The translations under genes and the position numbers were made by a program. From Actinomycetota bacterium (GTDB taxonomy: Bacteria > Actinomycetota > Actinomycetes > Nanopelagicales > Nanopelagicaceae): a stretch of DNA of 32,730 bases. Numbering within the stretch: position 1 is the stretch's first letter; every line of letters begins with the position of its first letter. Location of the stretch: the NCBI GenBank assembly GCA_029977785.1, contig JAPOKG010000009.1, positions 1-32,730 of the forward strand, given 5' to 3'. This document shows, one piece after another, positions 24,911 through 32,730 of the stretch. The notes beneath the pieces are model-generated. The model was not told the DNA's origin. It saw nothing but the letters and a program-made list of their open reading frames with translations, and ran no database searches.

Positions 24911-26136
24911 TACTTCTCTCCTGACACGTTGATTGATTGCACTTGTGGAAGCGATGGAATTGGGAAGTCAGGAGCTTCACCGTCTGGCTTCGGAGCGCGA
25001 GCCTTCTGCTTATTGCGATCTAAGAGCGAGCTAGCAGCCATTACCAAGATAACAATTCCAGCAGCGAAGGAGATGATGGCAACGCGAGATGCGCCTTCTT
25101 GCTGCAGCACGCGCAGTGTTGCCACAATCAAAATCCAGATGAGTGAAACCGGAATCAATACCTTCCAGCCAAACTTCATAAACTGGTCGTAGCGAAGACG
25201 TGGGAGCGTTGCGCGCAACCACATAAAGATAAAGAAGAAGAAGATAACTTTTGCAAAGAACCAGACCAAGGTAAACCAACCACCAAGCCAGCTTTCAGTA
25301 AAGCCAAGACCTGGAAGTGCGTGATATCCACCAAGGAAGAGCGTTGTTGCAAGGGCTGAAACGGCGATGATGTTGACGTATTCAGCTAAGAAGAAGAGTG
25401 CGAACTTCAGCGATGAATATTCAGTGTGGAATCCACCTACGAGTTCGCCTTCAGCCTCTGCAAGGTCAAATGGCGCGCGGTTTGTTTCTCCAACCATTGA
25501 AATTACATAGATAACAAATGATGGGAAGAGAACGATTGCGTTCCAGATATTGTCATGCTGAGAACCCACGATGTCAGATGTTGACATTGAGCCTGCATAG
25601 ATAAAGACCGCTACAAGAGAAAGTCCCATCGCGATTTCATAAGAAACAACTTGAGCACTAGAGCGAAGACCACCGAGCAACGGGTAAGTAGATCCAGAAG
25701 ACCACCCTGCCAATACGACGCCATACACACCGATAGAGGTAACTGCCAGAATGTAGAGAACACCTACTGGCAAATCAGTAAGTTGAAGCGCAGTCTGCTG
25801 TCCAAAGATGCTTACTTCACCTGTCATTGGAATAACGGCAAAGGCCATGAAGCACATTGATGTGGCGATAATCGGCGCCAAGATAAAGACAATTTTATCT
25901 GCAGCTGCAGGAATGATGTCTTCCTTAAGTGCCAGCTTTACTCCATCGGCCAACGATTGCAATAAACCAAATTTTCCAACGCGATTTGGTCCAGTGCGTA
26001 GCTGCATCTTTGCCAAGACACGACGCTCGGTCCATACCGCCAACAAGGTTGAGATGACGCAGATAATGAAGACGATAAGCGCCTTAACAGCAATGAGCCA
26101 GACTGGATCTTGAGCCAAGAGTTCTGCTGTTGTCAT
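24910..26136 (-). CDS. nuoH: NADH-quinone oxidoreductase subunit H
   Basis: Membrane subunit that forms much of the quinone chamber. The 408 residues have about eight membrane segments and the hallmark cytoplasmic loops [30 protein letters not shown] and [35 protein letters not shown], plus [22 protein letters not shown] hydrophilic C-terminal tail of about 40 residues follows the last span. The ATG overlaps the nuoG stop as ATGA. Confidence 0.97.
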   Translation of the reverse strand: MTTAELLAQDPVWLIAVKALIVFIICVISTLLAVWTERRVLAKMQLRTGPNRVGKFGLLQSLADGVKLALKEDIIPAAADKIVFILAPIIATSMCFMAFAVIPMTGEVSIFGQQTALQLTDLPVGVLYILAVTSIGVYGVVLAGWSSGSTYPLLGGLRSSAQVVSYEIAMGLSLVAVFIYAGSMSTSDIVGSQHDNIWNAIVLFPSFVIYVISMVGETNRAPFDLAEAEGELVGGFHTEYSSLKFALFFLAEYVNIIAVSALATTLFLGGYHALPGLGFTESWLGGWFTLVWFFAKVIFFFFIFMWLRATLPRLRYDQFMKFGWKVLIPVSLIWILIVATLRVLQQEGASRVAIISFAAGIVILVMAASSLLDRNKQKARAPKPDGEAPDFPIPSLPQVQSINVSGEK

Positions 26137-28496
26137 GCCTTCACCACCGTAACTACTTCGCCGTGAACTGCATCGAGTGCAACAAGTGCTTGGGATGCAA
26201 ATGAATTACGTGGAATCCAGACTGCATCATCATGAATATCTTCAACTAGTACCGGAATAGTGATTGAGCCATGTGCATTTGATACTCGCACTTGGTCACC
26301 GCTATTAACGCCCATCGCCGCTGCGCGCTTTGGAGATACGACAGCAACTGTTGGTCGACGAGTTCCGGCCAAATTATCTTCACCCTTTTGCAGAGTTCCC
26401 ATATCCAACAAGCGACGCCATGAAGTCAAGATGGCATCGCTACCTGAAACAGATGGTGTCGATGCAGGAGACACTGTGTTCATGGCAACGCGCGCACCAT
26501 CCCACTTACCAAGTTGGTTAAATTCACGAGCCGCTGCTGTAACTGTTCCCAATGAAATTGGATTGCCAAGTGCATCAGCAAGCATGGAAAGAATACGAAC
26601 ATCGCTGCGGTTATGTGAATCCGCAACTGCTGAATCAAAGGCGCGGGCGCGGCCTTCCCAGTTAAGGAAGCTGCCGCTCTTCTCAGTAATTGCAGCAACT
26701 GGCAGCACAACATCTGCAACTGCAGTTACGGAGCTAGGTGCAATTTCGAGTGAGATAACGAAGGATTTCTTGAGAGCTGCAAGAGCTTCTGAACCGTGGT
26801 GAAGATCGTGAGTATCGACTCCGCCAACAACCACAGCATCGAGTGAACCTGATGCAAGAGCAGCAAGAATTTCAGTAGTTGTACGCCCTGGCTCTGCAGG
26901 AAGTGAGCTCACACCCCACGCAGCTGCAATATCAACGCGAGCTGCTGCATCGGCAACAGGTCGACCGCCAGGAAGAACGTTGCCAAGTGCGCCAGCTTCA
27001 AGTGCGCCACGTTCTCCAGCGCGACGAGGAATGTAGGCAACCTTCGCACCGGTCTTGGCAGCAAGGGAGGCAACTGCGGAGAAAAGCCCTGCGCTTTCAG
27101 ATGCGCGTTCTCCGACGAGAATGATTGATTTAGCAGTTAATGCAAGAGTAGAAACGGCTGCACTTTCAGCTCCTGGTGCAACCTTGATGAACTCTGCTTT
27201 GAGCTTATCCATCGCGATAGAGCGCTTAGTTGCAACTGCAGTGACTTTGAGACCACGCTTCTTAAATTGCTTATTGATTCGCAAGAAGACGATTGGTGAT
27301 TCTTCTTCTGGCTCGAAGGCGATCAGAGCGACATGATCTGCAGTATCAATATCACGATACGTTGTGGCAGAGCCTGCGACGTGTGCTGCTAAGAAATCAC
27401 GTTCTTCATCTGAAGTGACTCGAGCGCGGTAATCAATATCGTTGGTACCAAGTGCAATACGAGCAAACTTTGCATATCCGTAGGCATCTTCTGTTGTAAC
27501 GCGGCCGCCGGTCAGAACTGCGGCACGCTTACCTTTAAGACCTGCTGCCGCTGCTGCGAGCGCTTCTGGCCAAGATGCTGCAACGAGTTCGCCCTCTGAA
27601 TTGCGAACGAGAGGCTGAGTAAGGCGATCAAGTGCTGTGACGTACTTAAATGCCCAACGACCCTTGTCGCAGTTCCACTCTTCATTTACAGATGGGTCAT
27701 CTCCGGCCAGGCGGCGTAGCGTTTTGCCTCGGCGAACGTCGGTGCGCATATCGCAACCTGATGCACAGTGCTCGCAGGCAGATGGAGTTGAAACCAAATC
27801 GAATGGACGGGCGCGGAACCGATAAGAAGTACCGGTGAGCGCTCCTACCGGGCAGATCTGCACAGTGTTGCCAGAGAAGTAAGACTTAAATGGATCGTTT
27901 TCGTAGATGCCTACCTGCTGTAGAGCGCCACGTTCATTCAAAGTAATAAATGGATCAGAGGCAATCTGAGCAGAAAAACGTGTGCATCGCGCACAGAGAA
28001 CGCAGCGTTCACGATCGAGCAAGACTGAAGATGAAATCGCAATTGGCTTTTCAAATACGCGCTTGTACCCATCAAGGCGAGCATCAGCGCGACCATTACT
28101 CATCGCCTGGTTTTGAAGTGGACATTCGCCACCCTTGTCGCAGACTGGGCAATCAAGTGGGTGGTTGCCGAGAAGAAGTTCCATGACGCCTTGTTGCGCT
28201 TTATCAGCAACAGGTGATGTCAACTGAGTTTTTACAATCATATTTGGCTCAACTGGAATAGTGCATGATGCCTGTGGCTTTGGAAATGCGCGGCCATTGA
28301 TTTCAATATCAACCAAACATTGACGGCAAGCACCAACTGGATCAAGAAGTGGGTGGTCACAGAAACGTGGAATCTGAATACCAAGCTTCTCTGCTGCACG
28401 AATTACCAATGTTCCCTTTGGTACTGATACTTCAAAGCCATCGATAACAACGGTAATCAGCTCTACTGCAACTGCTGAGCCTTGGGTTGTAGTCAT
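26133..28496 (-). CDS. nuoG: NADH-quinone oxidoreductase subunit G, including an N7-type cluster site
   Basis: Large iron-sulfur subunit of the NADH module. The 787 residues begin with a [2Fe-2S] domain (Cys46, Cys57, Cys60, Cys77 region: [18 protein letters not shown]), then the His-Cys3 site [17 protein letters not shown] and a [4Fe-4S] site [10 protein letters not shown]. Next is C-x2-C-x3-C-x27-C (CEHCASGC to EEWNC), the ligand pattern of the off-path N7 cluster found in Escherichia coli and Thermus but lost in mitochondria. The rest is a degenerate molybdopterin-oxidoreductase fold with Ala-rich, poorly conserved stretches. ATG overlaps the nuoF stop by one base (TAATG). Confidence 0.97.
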   Translation of the reverse strand: MTTTQGSAVAVELITVVIDGFEVSVPKGTLVIRAAEKLGIQIPRFCDHPLLDPVGACRQCLVDIEINGRAFPKPQASCTIPVEPNMIVKTQLTSPVADKAQQGVMELLLGNHPLDCPVCDKGGECPLQNQAMSNGRADARLDGYKRVFEKPIAISSSVLLDRERCVLCARCTRFSAQIASDPFITLNERGALQQVGIYENDPFKSYFSGNTVQICPVGALTGTSYRFRARPFDLVSTPSACEHCASGCDMRTDVRRGKTLRRLAGDDPSVNEEWNCDKGRWAFKYVTALDRLTQPLVRNSEGELVAASWPEALAAAAAGLKGKRAAVLTGGRVTTEDAYGYAKFARIALGTNDIDYRARVTSDEERDFLAAHVAGSATTYRDIDTADHVALIAFEPEEESPIVFLRINKQFKKRGLKVTAVATKRSIAMDKLKAEFIKVAPGAESAAVSTLALTAKSIILVGERASESAGLFSAVASLAAKTGAKVAYIPRRAGERGALEAGALGNVLPGGRPVADAAARVDIAAAWGVSSLPAEPGRTTTEILAALASGSLDAVVVGGVDTHDLHHGSEALAALKKSFVISLEIAPSSVTAVADVVLPVAAITEKSGSFLNWEGRARAFDSAVADSHNRSDVRILSMLADALGNPISLGTVTAAAREFNQLGKWDGARVAMNTVSPASTPSVSGSDAILTSWRRLLDMGTLQKGEDNLAGTRRPTVAVVSPKRAAAMGVNSGDQVRVSNAHGSITIPVLVEDIHDDAVWIPRNSFASQALVALDAVHGEVVTVVKA

Positions 28497-29776
28497 TAGC
28501 TCACCGCCCCAGTAAAGAGAGTTGATTTAACAGGATCGAATGGGCAAGCACCGTTTGTGAGGTGAGCGATGTATTCGTCTCGGAAATACTTAATGGATGA
28601 AGTAATTGGGCTAGTTGCACCATCACCAAGCGCGCAGAATGAGCGACCCATGATGTTGTCGCAGAGATCAAGCAACTTCTCAAGATCTGCCTCAGTACCA
28701 GTTCCATTTTCTAGATCACGAAGGATCTGTACCAACCACCAGGTTCCTTCACGGCACGGTGTGCACTTTCCGCAAGATTCATGCTTGTAGAACTCAGTCC
28801 AGCGCAGTACTGCGCGAACAACGCAAGTTGTTTCATCGAAGATTTGTAGCGCTTTGGTACCAAGCATTGAGCCGGCGGCAGAAACACCCTCGTAATCAAG
28901 TGGAATATCAAGGTGCGCATCGGTAAAGAGAGGAGTTGAAGATCCACCAGGAGTCCAGAACTTGAGCTTATGACCAGTACGAACTCCACCTGCGAGTTCA
29001 AGGATTTCGCGCAAAGTAATTCCAAGGGGCGCTTCAAATTGTCCCGGGTTGTTTACATGTCCTGACAGCGAATAAAGAGTTGCACCCTTTGATTTTTCAG
29101 TACCCATTGATTGGTACCACTCTGCACCATTTGCAATGATTGCTGGAACAGATGCAATTGATTCGACGTTATTAACGACAGTTGGGCGCGCATACAGACC
29201 TGCGATAGCTGGGAATGGTGGGCGAAGACGAGGCTGACCGCGGAATCCTTCGAGTGAATCAAGGAGCGCAGTTTCTTCACCGCAGATATATGCACCTGCA
29301 CCAATGTGCAAAGTGACATCAATTCCATTCCCAAGGTGACCGGCCTTATATGCATCAGCGATAGCTGCATTAACACGGCGAACAACGTGGGTTACTTCGC
29401 CGCGGATATAAATAAATGCACGCTTGGCACGAATTGCATGGCAGGCGATTATGCAACCTTCAATTAACACGTGTGGGTTTGCCATCAAAAGTGGTGTGTC
29501 TTTACATGTTCCGGGTTCTGATTCATCAGCGTTAACAACAAGATAGTGATCTTTATCGTCGCCTTGCGGGATAAAGCCCCACTTCATTCCTGTTGGGAAG
29601 CCTGCTCCACCACGACCACGTAGACCAGAATCTTTCACCATCTGAATTACTGCATCAGGATCCATGGCGAGTGCTTTCTTAGAAGCGCCATAACCACCAT
29701 GGCGTGTGTATGCCTCGATAGTGAATGAATCTTTTTCGTCCCAGTGTGCAGAAAGGACAGGAGTTAACTTTGACAT
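28496..29776 (-). CDS. nuoF: NADH-quinone oxidoreductase subunit F (NADH- and FMN-binding)
   Basis: Accepts electrons from NADH onto FMN. The 426 residues contain the glycine-rich GRGGAGFPTGMKWGF, the NADH-binding NADESEPGTCKD, YICGEETALLDSLEG, and the cluster site ESCGKCTPCREGTWW with the fourth Cys in GRSFCALGDGA. Typical length. ATG overlaps the nuoE stop by one base (TAATG). Nothing unusual seen. Confidence 0.98.
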   Translation of the reverse strand: MSKLTPVLSAHWDEKDSFTIEAYTRHGGYGASKKALAMDPDAVIQMVKDSGLRGRGGAGFPTGMKWGFIPQGDDKDHYLVVNADESEPGTCKDTPLLMANPHVLIEGCIIACHAIRAKRAFIYIRGEVTHVVRRVNAAIADAYKAGHLGNGIDVTLHIGAGAYICGEETALLDSLEGFRGQPRLRPPFPAIAGLYARPTVVNNVESIASVPAIIANGAEWYQSMGTEKSKGATLYSLSGHVNNPGQFEAPLGITLREILELAGGVRTGHKLKFWTPGGSSTPLFTDAHLDIPLDYEGVSAAGSMLGTKALQIFDETTCVVRAVLRWTEFYKHESCGKCTPCREGTWWLVQILRDLENGTGTEADLEKLLDLCDNIMGRSFCALGDGATSPITSSIKYFRDEYIAHLTNGACPFDPVKSTLFTGAVS

Positions 29777-30393
29777 TACTTACCTTCCTTTGAGAGCTTC
29801 AGACCAAGCAGGGTTGGCTCACCGGCTTGCACGCCTTCGCGCGCAAGTCCGTCATCGAGGCCGGCGAGAACGGCAGAGGCTTCTTTATATGTAACAAGTC
29901 GGCTTGGTCCACGTGTTGGAGCTGGTGGATTTCCTGCACGCGCACCATCAACCAGCGCCTTGGCAGATTCAACTGTCTGGTTATCGTAGAACTCCCAGTT
30001 AGCCATCACTACAGGTGCGTAATCGCAGGCTGCATTACATTCAATATGTTCAAGCGAAACCTTGCCATCGGCTGTAACGCCATCATTTTCAATGCCGAGA
30101 TGGTCTTTAAGTGATGCGAAGATGGCATCTCCGCCCATAACTGCACATAAAGTATTTGTGCAAACACCTACGTGGTACTCGCCCACTGGCTTGCGCTTGT
30201 ATTGAGTATAGAAAGTTGCGACTGCAGAAACTTCAGCAGTTTCGATCTCTAGAAGTTCTGAGATTGTTTCGATTCCTTCATTAGTGACATAGCCAGATAC
30301 TGACTGCACGTAATGAAGCAGAGGCATGATGGCAGAGCGGCTACGTGGGTAGCGCTTAATAATTGTCTGCATTAGTTCGCGATCGAGAGCCAT
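29776..30393 (-). CDS. nuoE: NADH-quinone oxidoreductase subunit E, [2Fe-2S]
   Basis: Thioredoxin-fold subunit next to NuoF. The 205 residues start with a helical domain (IIKRYPRSRSAIMPLLHYVQSVSGYV), followed by VATFYTQYKRKPVGEYHVGVCTNTLC, and the four cluster cysteines are in CTNTLC and ECNAACDYAP. A C-terminal part of about 45 residues after VDGARAGNPP is longer than in enteric NuoE and looks like the extension seen in other Actinobacteria. ATG overlaps the nuoD stop by one base. Confidence 0.96.
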   Translation of the reverse strand: MALDRELMQTIIKRYPRSRSAIMPLLHYVQSVSGYVTNEGIETISELLEIETAEVSAVATFYTQYKRKPVGEYHVGVCTNTLCAVMGGDAIFASLKDHLGIENDGVTADGKVSLEHIECNAACDYAPVVMANWEFYDNQTVESAKALVDGARAGNPPAPTRGPSRLVTYKEASAVLAGLDDGLAREGVQAGEPTLLGLKLSKEGK

Positions 30394-31730
30394 TAGCGGT
30401 CCACTCCTCCCATAACAGGATCGATAGATGCAACAGCGCCGACGATGTCAGCCACCATTCCACCTTCGCTCATAGCTGAAATTGATTGCAAGTTATTAAA
30501 GGATGGTTCGCGGAAGTGAACTCGATATGGACGAGTGCCACCGTCTGAGACAACGTGCGCTGCCAGTTCTCCGCGTGGAGATTCAACTGCTGCATATGCC
30601 TGGCCTGCTGGAACGCGGAAGCCTTCTGTTACCAGCTTAAAGTGGTGAATCAAAGATTCCATAGATGTACCCATGATTTCGCGGATGTGATCCAGCGAGT
30701 TTCCAAGTCCATCTGCTCCAAGTGCTAACTGCGCCGGCCATGCAATCTTCTTATCGGCAACCATCACTGGCTGACCTTCAAGTTTGTCGAGCTTATCGAT
30801 AGCTTGTTCGATGATGCGAAGAGACTGTTCAAGTTCATTCATGCGACATAAGAAGCGGCCGTAAACATCTGCAGTATCGGCTGTGACAACATCAAATTCA
30901 TAGTTCTCGTATCCGCAGTAAGGCTGCATCTTGCGTAAGTCCCATGGAAGACCAGTAGAACGTAGAACTGGCCCAGTAATTCCAAGAGTTGTGCAGCCTG
31001 CGAGGTCGAGATAACCAATTCCTTCAGTGCGCTTCATCCAAATTGTGTTACCGATAAGAAGCGTTGCATTATCTTTAAAGTTCTTGCGCAGAGTCTTGAC
31101 CAATTCACGGAGCTTGATATTCATGCCCGCAGGAAGATCTTGTGAAACTCCACCTGGGCGCACATATGCCATATTCATGCGAAGGCCAGTAATTTCTTCG
31201 AAGGCATCGAGTACTGCTTCGCGTTCGCGGAAGGCAAAGAACATTGGCCCCATCGCGCCAAGTTCAAGAGCTCCGGTGCCGAGAGCAACCATGTGAGATG
31301 AGATGCGGTTGAGCTCCATCATCAAGACGCGAATTACAGATGCGCGCTCTGGAATATCGTTGGTAATTCCAAGTAACTTTTCAACAGCAAGACAGTATGC
31401 AGTCTCATTAAAGATTGGTGACAAGTAATCCATACGGGTTGCAAAGGTGACCGCTTGAGTCCAATTGCGGAACTCGATGTTCTTCTCGATGCCTGTGTGG
31501 AGATAACCAATACCTGTGCGTACTTCAGTAACGGTTTCGCCCTCAAGTTCGAGAACTAAACGCAATACTCCGTGAGTAGATGGGTGCTGTGGACCCATGT
31601 TGACGATGATGCGCTCTTCTTTAGATTCGCCAATTTCAGAGACGAGTGAATCCCAATCGCCACCAGTAACAGAGAAGACTGTGCCTTCAGTAGTTTCGCG
31701 TGAAGATGCGTATGGATCAAAGGTAGTCAT
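30393..31730 (-). CDS. nuoD: NADH-quinone oxidoreductase subunit D
   Basis: Peripheral-arm subunit that forms the quinone-binding cavity with NuoB. The 445 residues carry [23 protein letters not shown] with the conserved His of the quinone site, [55 protein letters not shown] and the end [16 protein letters not shown]. It is separate from nuoC, unlike the fused nuoCD of enterics. ATG overlaps the nuoC stop as ATGA. Confidence 0.97.
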   Translation of the reverse strand: MTTFDPYASSRETTEGTVFSVTGGDWDSLVSEIGESKEERIIVNMGPQHPSTHGVLRLVLELEGETVTEVRTGIGYLHTGIEKNIEFRNWTQAVTFATRMDYLSPIFNETAYCLAVEKLLGITNDIPERASVIRVLMMELNRISSHMVALGTGALELGAMGPMFFAFREREAVLDAFEEITGLRMNMAYVRPGGVSQDLPAGMNIKLRELVKTLRKNFKDNATLLIGNTIWMKRTEGIGYLDLAGCTTLGITGPVLRSTGLPWDLRKMQPYCGYENYEFDVVTADTADVYGRFLCRMNELEQSLRIIEQAIDKLDKLEGQPVMVADKKIAWPAQLALGADGLGNSLDHIREIMGTSMESLIHHFKLVTEGFRVPAGQAYAAVESPRGELAAHVVSDGGTRPYRVHFREPSFNNLQSISAMSEGGMVADIVGAVASIDPVMGGVDR

Positions 31731-32362
31731 CGATAGCTCCTGCGATTAGAAGGTGCAGGTGTTGTTGCGCCCTTGTATTCAACTGCGATTCCACCGAGTG
31801 GGTAATCCTTACGTTGTGGATGTCCATCCCAGTCATCTGGCATCAAGATGCGAGTAAGGCCTGGGTGGCCATCAAAGATAATTCCAAACATGTCGAATAC
31901 TTCGCGCTCGTGCCAGTTATTTCCGGCCCAGACTTCAACAACAGATGGAATATGTGGATCCAGTTCTGAAGTTGCAACCTCAAGTCGGATGCGCTGATTC
32001 TTGGTCATGGAAAGAAGTGGGTAGAGCGCAACGAGTTCAGCGCCAGTGCGTTCTGGGTAGTGGACGCCAGAGACTCCCATGCACATTTCAAAACGCAACT
32101 TATCTCGCAAGATAAATGCGACTTCAACAAGTCGCTCTTTCTTTACATGAAGTGTGAGTTCTCCGCGATCAACAACAACGCGTGTGATGGCATCTGAAAA
32201 ATCTGGATACGCGCGCTCGAGATCATCGGCAACTTCATCGAAGTAGCTGCCGTATGGGCGTTCGGTTGATCCAAAGGAGACCGCTTGGCGAACCAGGCCG
32301 CCATAACCTGAGGTATCTCCGGTCCCTGCAGCGCCGAACATACCGCTCTGATCTTGAGTCAT
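31727..32362 (-). CDS. nuoC: NADH-quinone oxidoreductase subunit C
   Basis: Peripheral-arm structural subunit, 30-kDa type. The 211 residues contain the family core [26 protein letters not shown] and the signature [47 protein letters not shown]. The first 35 residues are Gly-rich and not conserved. It starts at the base after the nuoB stop, so the genes are contiguous. Confidence 0.96.
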   Translation of the reverse strand: MTQDQSGMFGAAGTGDTSGYGGLVRQAVSFGSTERPYGSYFDEVADDLERAYPDFSDAITRVVVDRGELTLHVKKERLVEVAFILRDKLRFEMCMGVSGVHYPERTGAELVALYPLLSMTKNQRIRLEVATSELDPHIPSVVEVWAGNNWHEREVFDMFGIIFDGHPGLTRILMPDDWDGHPQRKDYPLGGIAVEYKGATTPAPSNRRSYR

Positions 32363-32730
32363 TTACGCCAGCAACCCCTTCTTTTCAAAGTTGCCTAATT
32401 GATGGGTAGGTAGCGCGTTTAACGCTGCAAGTTCTACTTCTTTAATGATCGCTTCGCGATTTGGACCGAGCTTGGTATCGCTAATAAGTGCGTGGAGCTT
32501 GATGATTGCATCCATCAACTGTTCTGGGCGTGGTGGGCAACCAGGAAGATAGATATCGACCGGCACAATGTGGTCAACGCCTTGCACGATTGCGTAGTTG
32601 TTAAACATTCCGCCAGATGATGCACATGCACCCATTGCGATAACCCACTTTGGCGCTGCCATTTGATCATAAATCTGGCGAAGCACTGGAGCCATCTTGT
32701 TTGAAACGCGACCGGCAACGATCATTAAAT
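32363..32730 (-). CDS. nuoB: NADH-quinone oxidoreductase subunit B, 5' part outside window
   Basis: Carries cluster N2, the last electron carrier before quinone. About 122 C-terminal residues are present. Two of the four cluster cysteines are seen, in [15 protein letters not shown] and [15 protein letters not shown]; the other pair (the CC motif) would be upstream, outside the window. The track begins at an internal Met, but the codon before it is TTA and (L)[14 protein letters not shown] is mid-protein sequence in this family, so the gene continues past the edge. nuoA is expected next. Confidence 0.97.
   Translation of the reverse strand, partial: LMIVAGRVSNKMAPVLRQIYDQMAAPKWVIAMGACASSGGMFNNYAIVQGVDHIVPVDIYLPGCPPRPEQLMDAIIKLHALISDTKLGPNREAIIKEVELAALNALPTHQLGNFEKKGLLA

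Noticed and set aside
26260-26802. 180-aa plus-strand ORF
   Set aside because: Lies wholly antisense to nuoG, has no recognisable motif or ribosome-binding site, and nuoG is intact.
1-32730. CRISPR array, insertion sequence, prophage, toxin-antitoxin or defence genes
   Set aside because: No repeat-spacer pattern, transposase, integrase or defence-type domains were found; all long ORFs are accounted for by metabolic, transport or respiratory genes.
17293-32730. An unusual complex I variant
   Set aside because: All subunits present have standard motifs, length and order, including the N7 cluster site in NuoG; nothing departs from a normal 14-subunit enzyme apart from genes lying outside the window.

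Overview
The window looks like a chromosomal segment from a low-to-mid GC Actinomycetota with a streamlined genome. The supporting evidence is: split nuoC/nuoD and a nuoB-to-nuoN order followed by a polyprenyl diphosphate synthase; an LldD2-type lactate dehydrogenase; GTG starts; 1-8 nt gene overlaps almost everywhere; and very short intergenic gaps. Base composition looks like mid-40s %GC by eye (not computed). The freshwater acI group (Ca. Nanopelagicales, such as Planktophila) fits well, but that placement is inference. No phage, IS, CRISPR or plasmid features were seen.

Region 1 (about 1-8.4 kb plus the transporter to 11.03 kb) is an L-fucose (6-deoxyhexose) oxidation locus built around a 69-bp divergent promoter at about 3.3 kb. 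Leftward it encodes L-fuconate dehydratase, an SDR that fits 2-keto-3-deoxy-L-fuconate dehydrogenase, and MsrB. These are followed by a separate, window-truncated Tat-exported sugar-binding protein. Rightward it encodes an aldose 1-dehydrogenase, an L-fucose/L-rhamnose mutarotase, an FAH-family hydrolase, a D-2-hydroxyacid dehydrogenase and an amidohydrolase-type lactonase, then a CUT2 (RbsB/A/C-like) sugar ABC transporter. Together they cover every step of the non-phosphorylating route L-fucose -> lactone -> L-fuconate -> 2-keto-3-deoxy-L-fuconate -> 2,4-diketo-3-deoxy-L-fuconate -> pyruvate + L-lactate. The D-2-hydroxyacid dehydrogenase and MsrB are extra genes with no place in that route.

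Region 2 (11.04-17.3 kb) starts with a bidirectional terminator. It then has a leftward polar amino-acid ABC transporter operon (lipoprotein, permease, ATPase), tRNA-Tyr(GUA) with its terminator, and a leftward pair of lldD-type L-lactate dehydrogenase plus an SDR. Rightward are YajQ and a RarD-like permease gene broken by a +1 frame change. The lactate dehydrogenase could use the L-lactate produced by the fucose route.

Region 3 (17.3-32.73 kb) is a leftward, tightly packed respiratory complex I operon. It runs from nuoB (cut by the window end) through nuoC, D, E, F, G, H, I, J, K, L, M, N, and ends with a long-chain polyprenyl diphosphate synthase, probably for the menaquinone side chain. 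NADH from the sugar dehydrogenases would enter the respiratory chain here. This region is conventional.

The best candidates for a second look are regulatory: a perfect palindrome at 3308-3319 that carries a -10 element on both strands (one side apparently leaderless), a LacI-like palindrome at 706-719, three 10-bp phased repeats upstream of the sugar-binding protein, and a 19-bp GNRA-capped hairpin inside the transporter operon. No transcription factor gene is present in the window.
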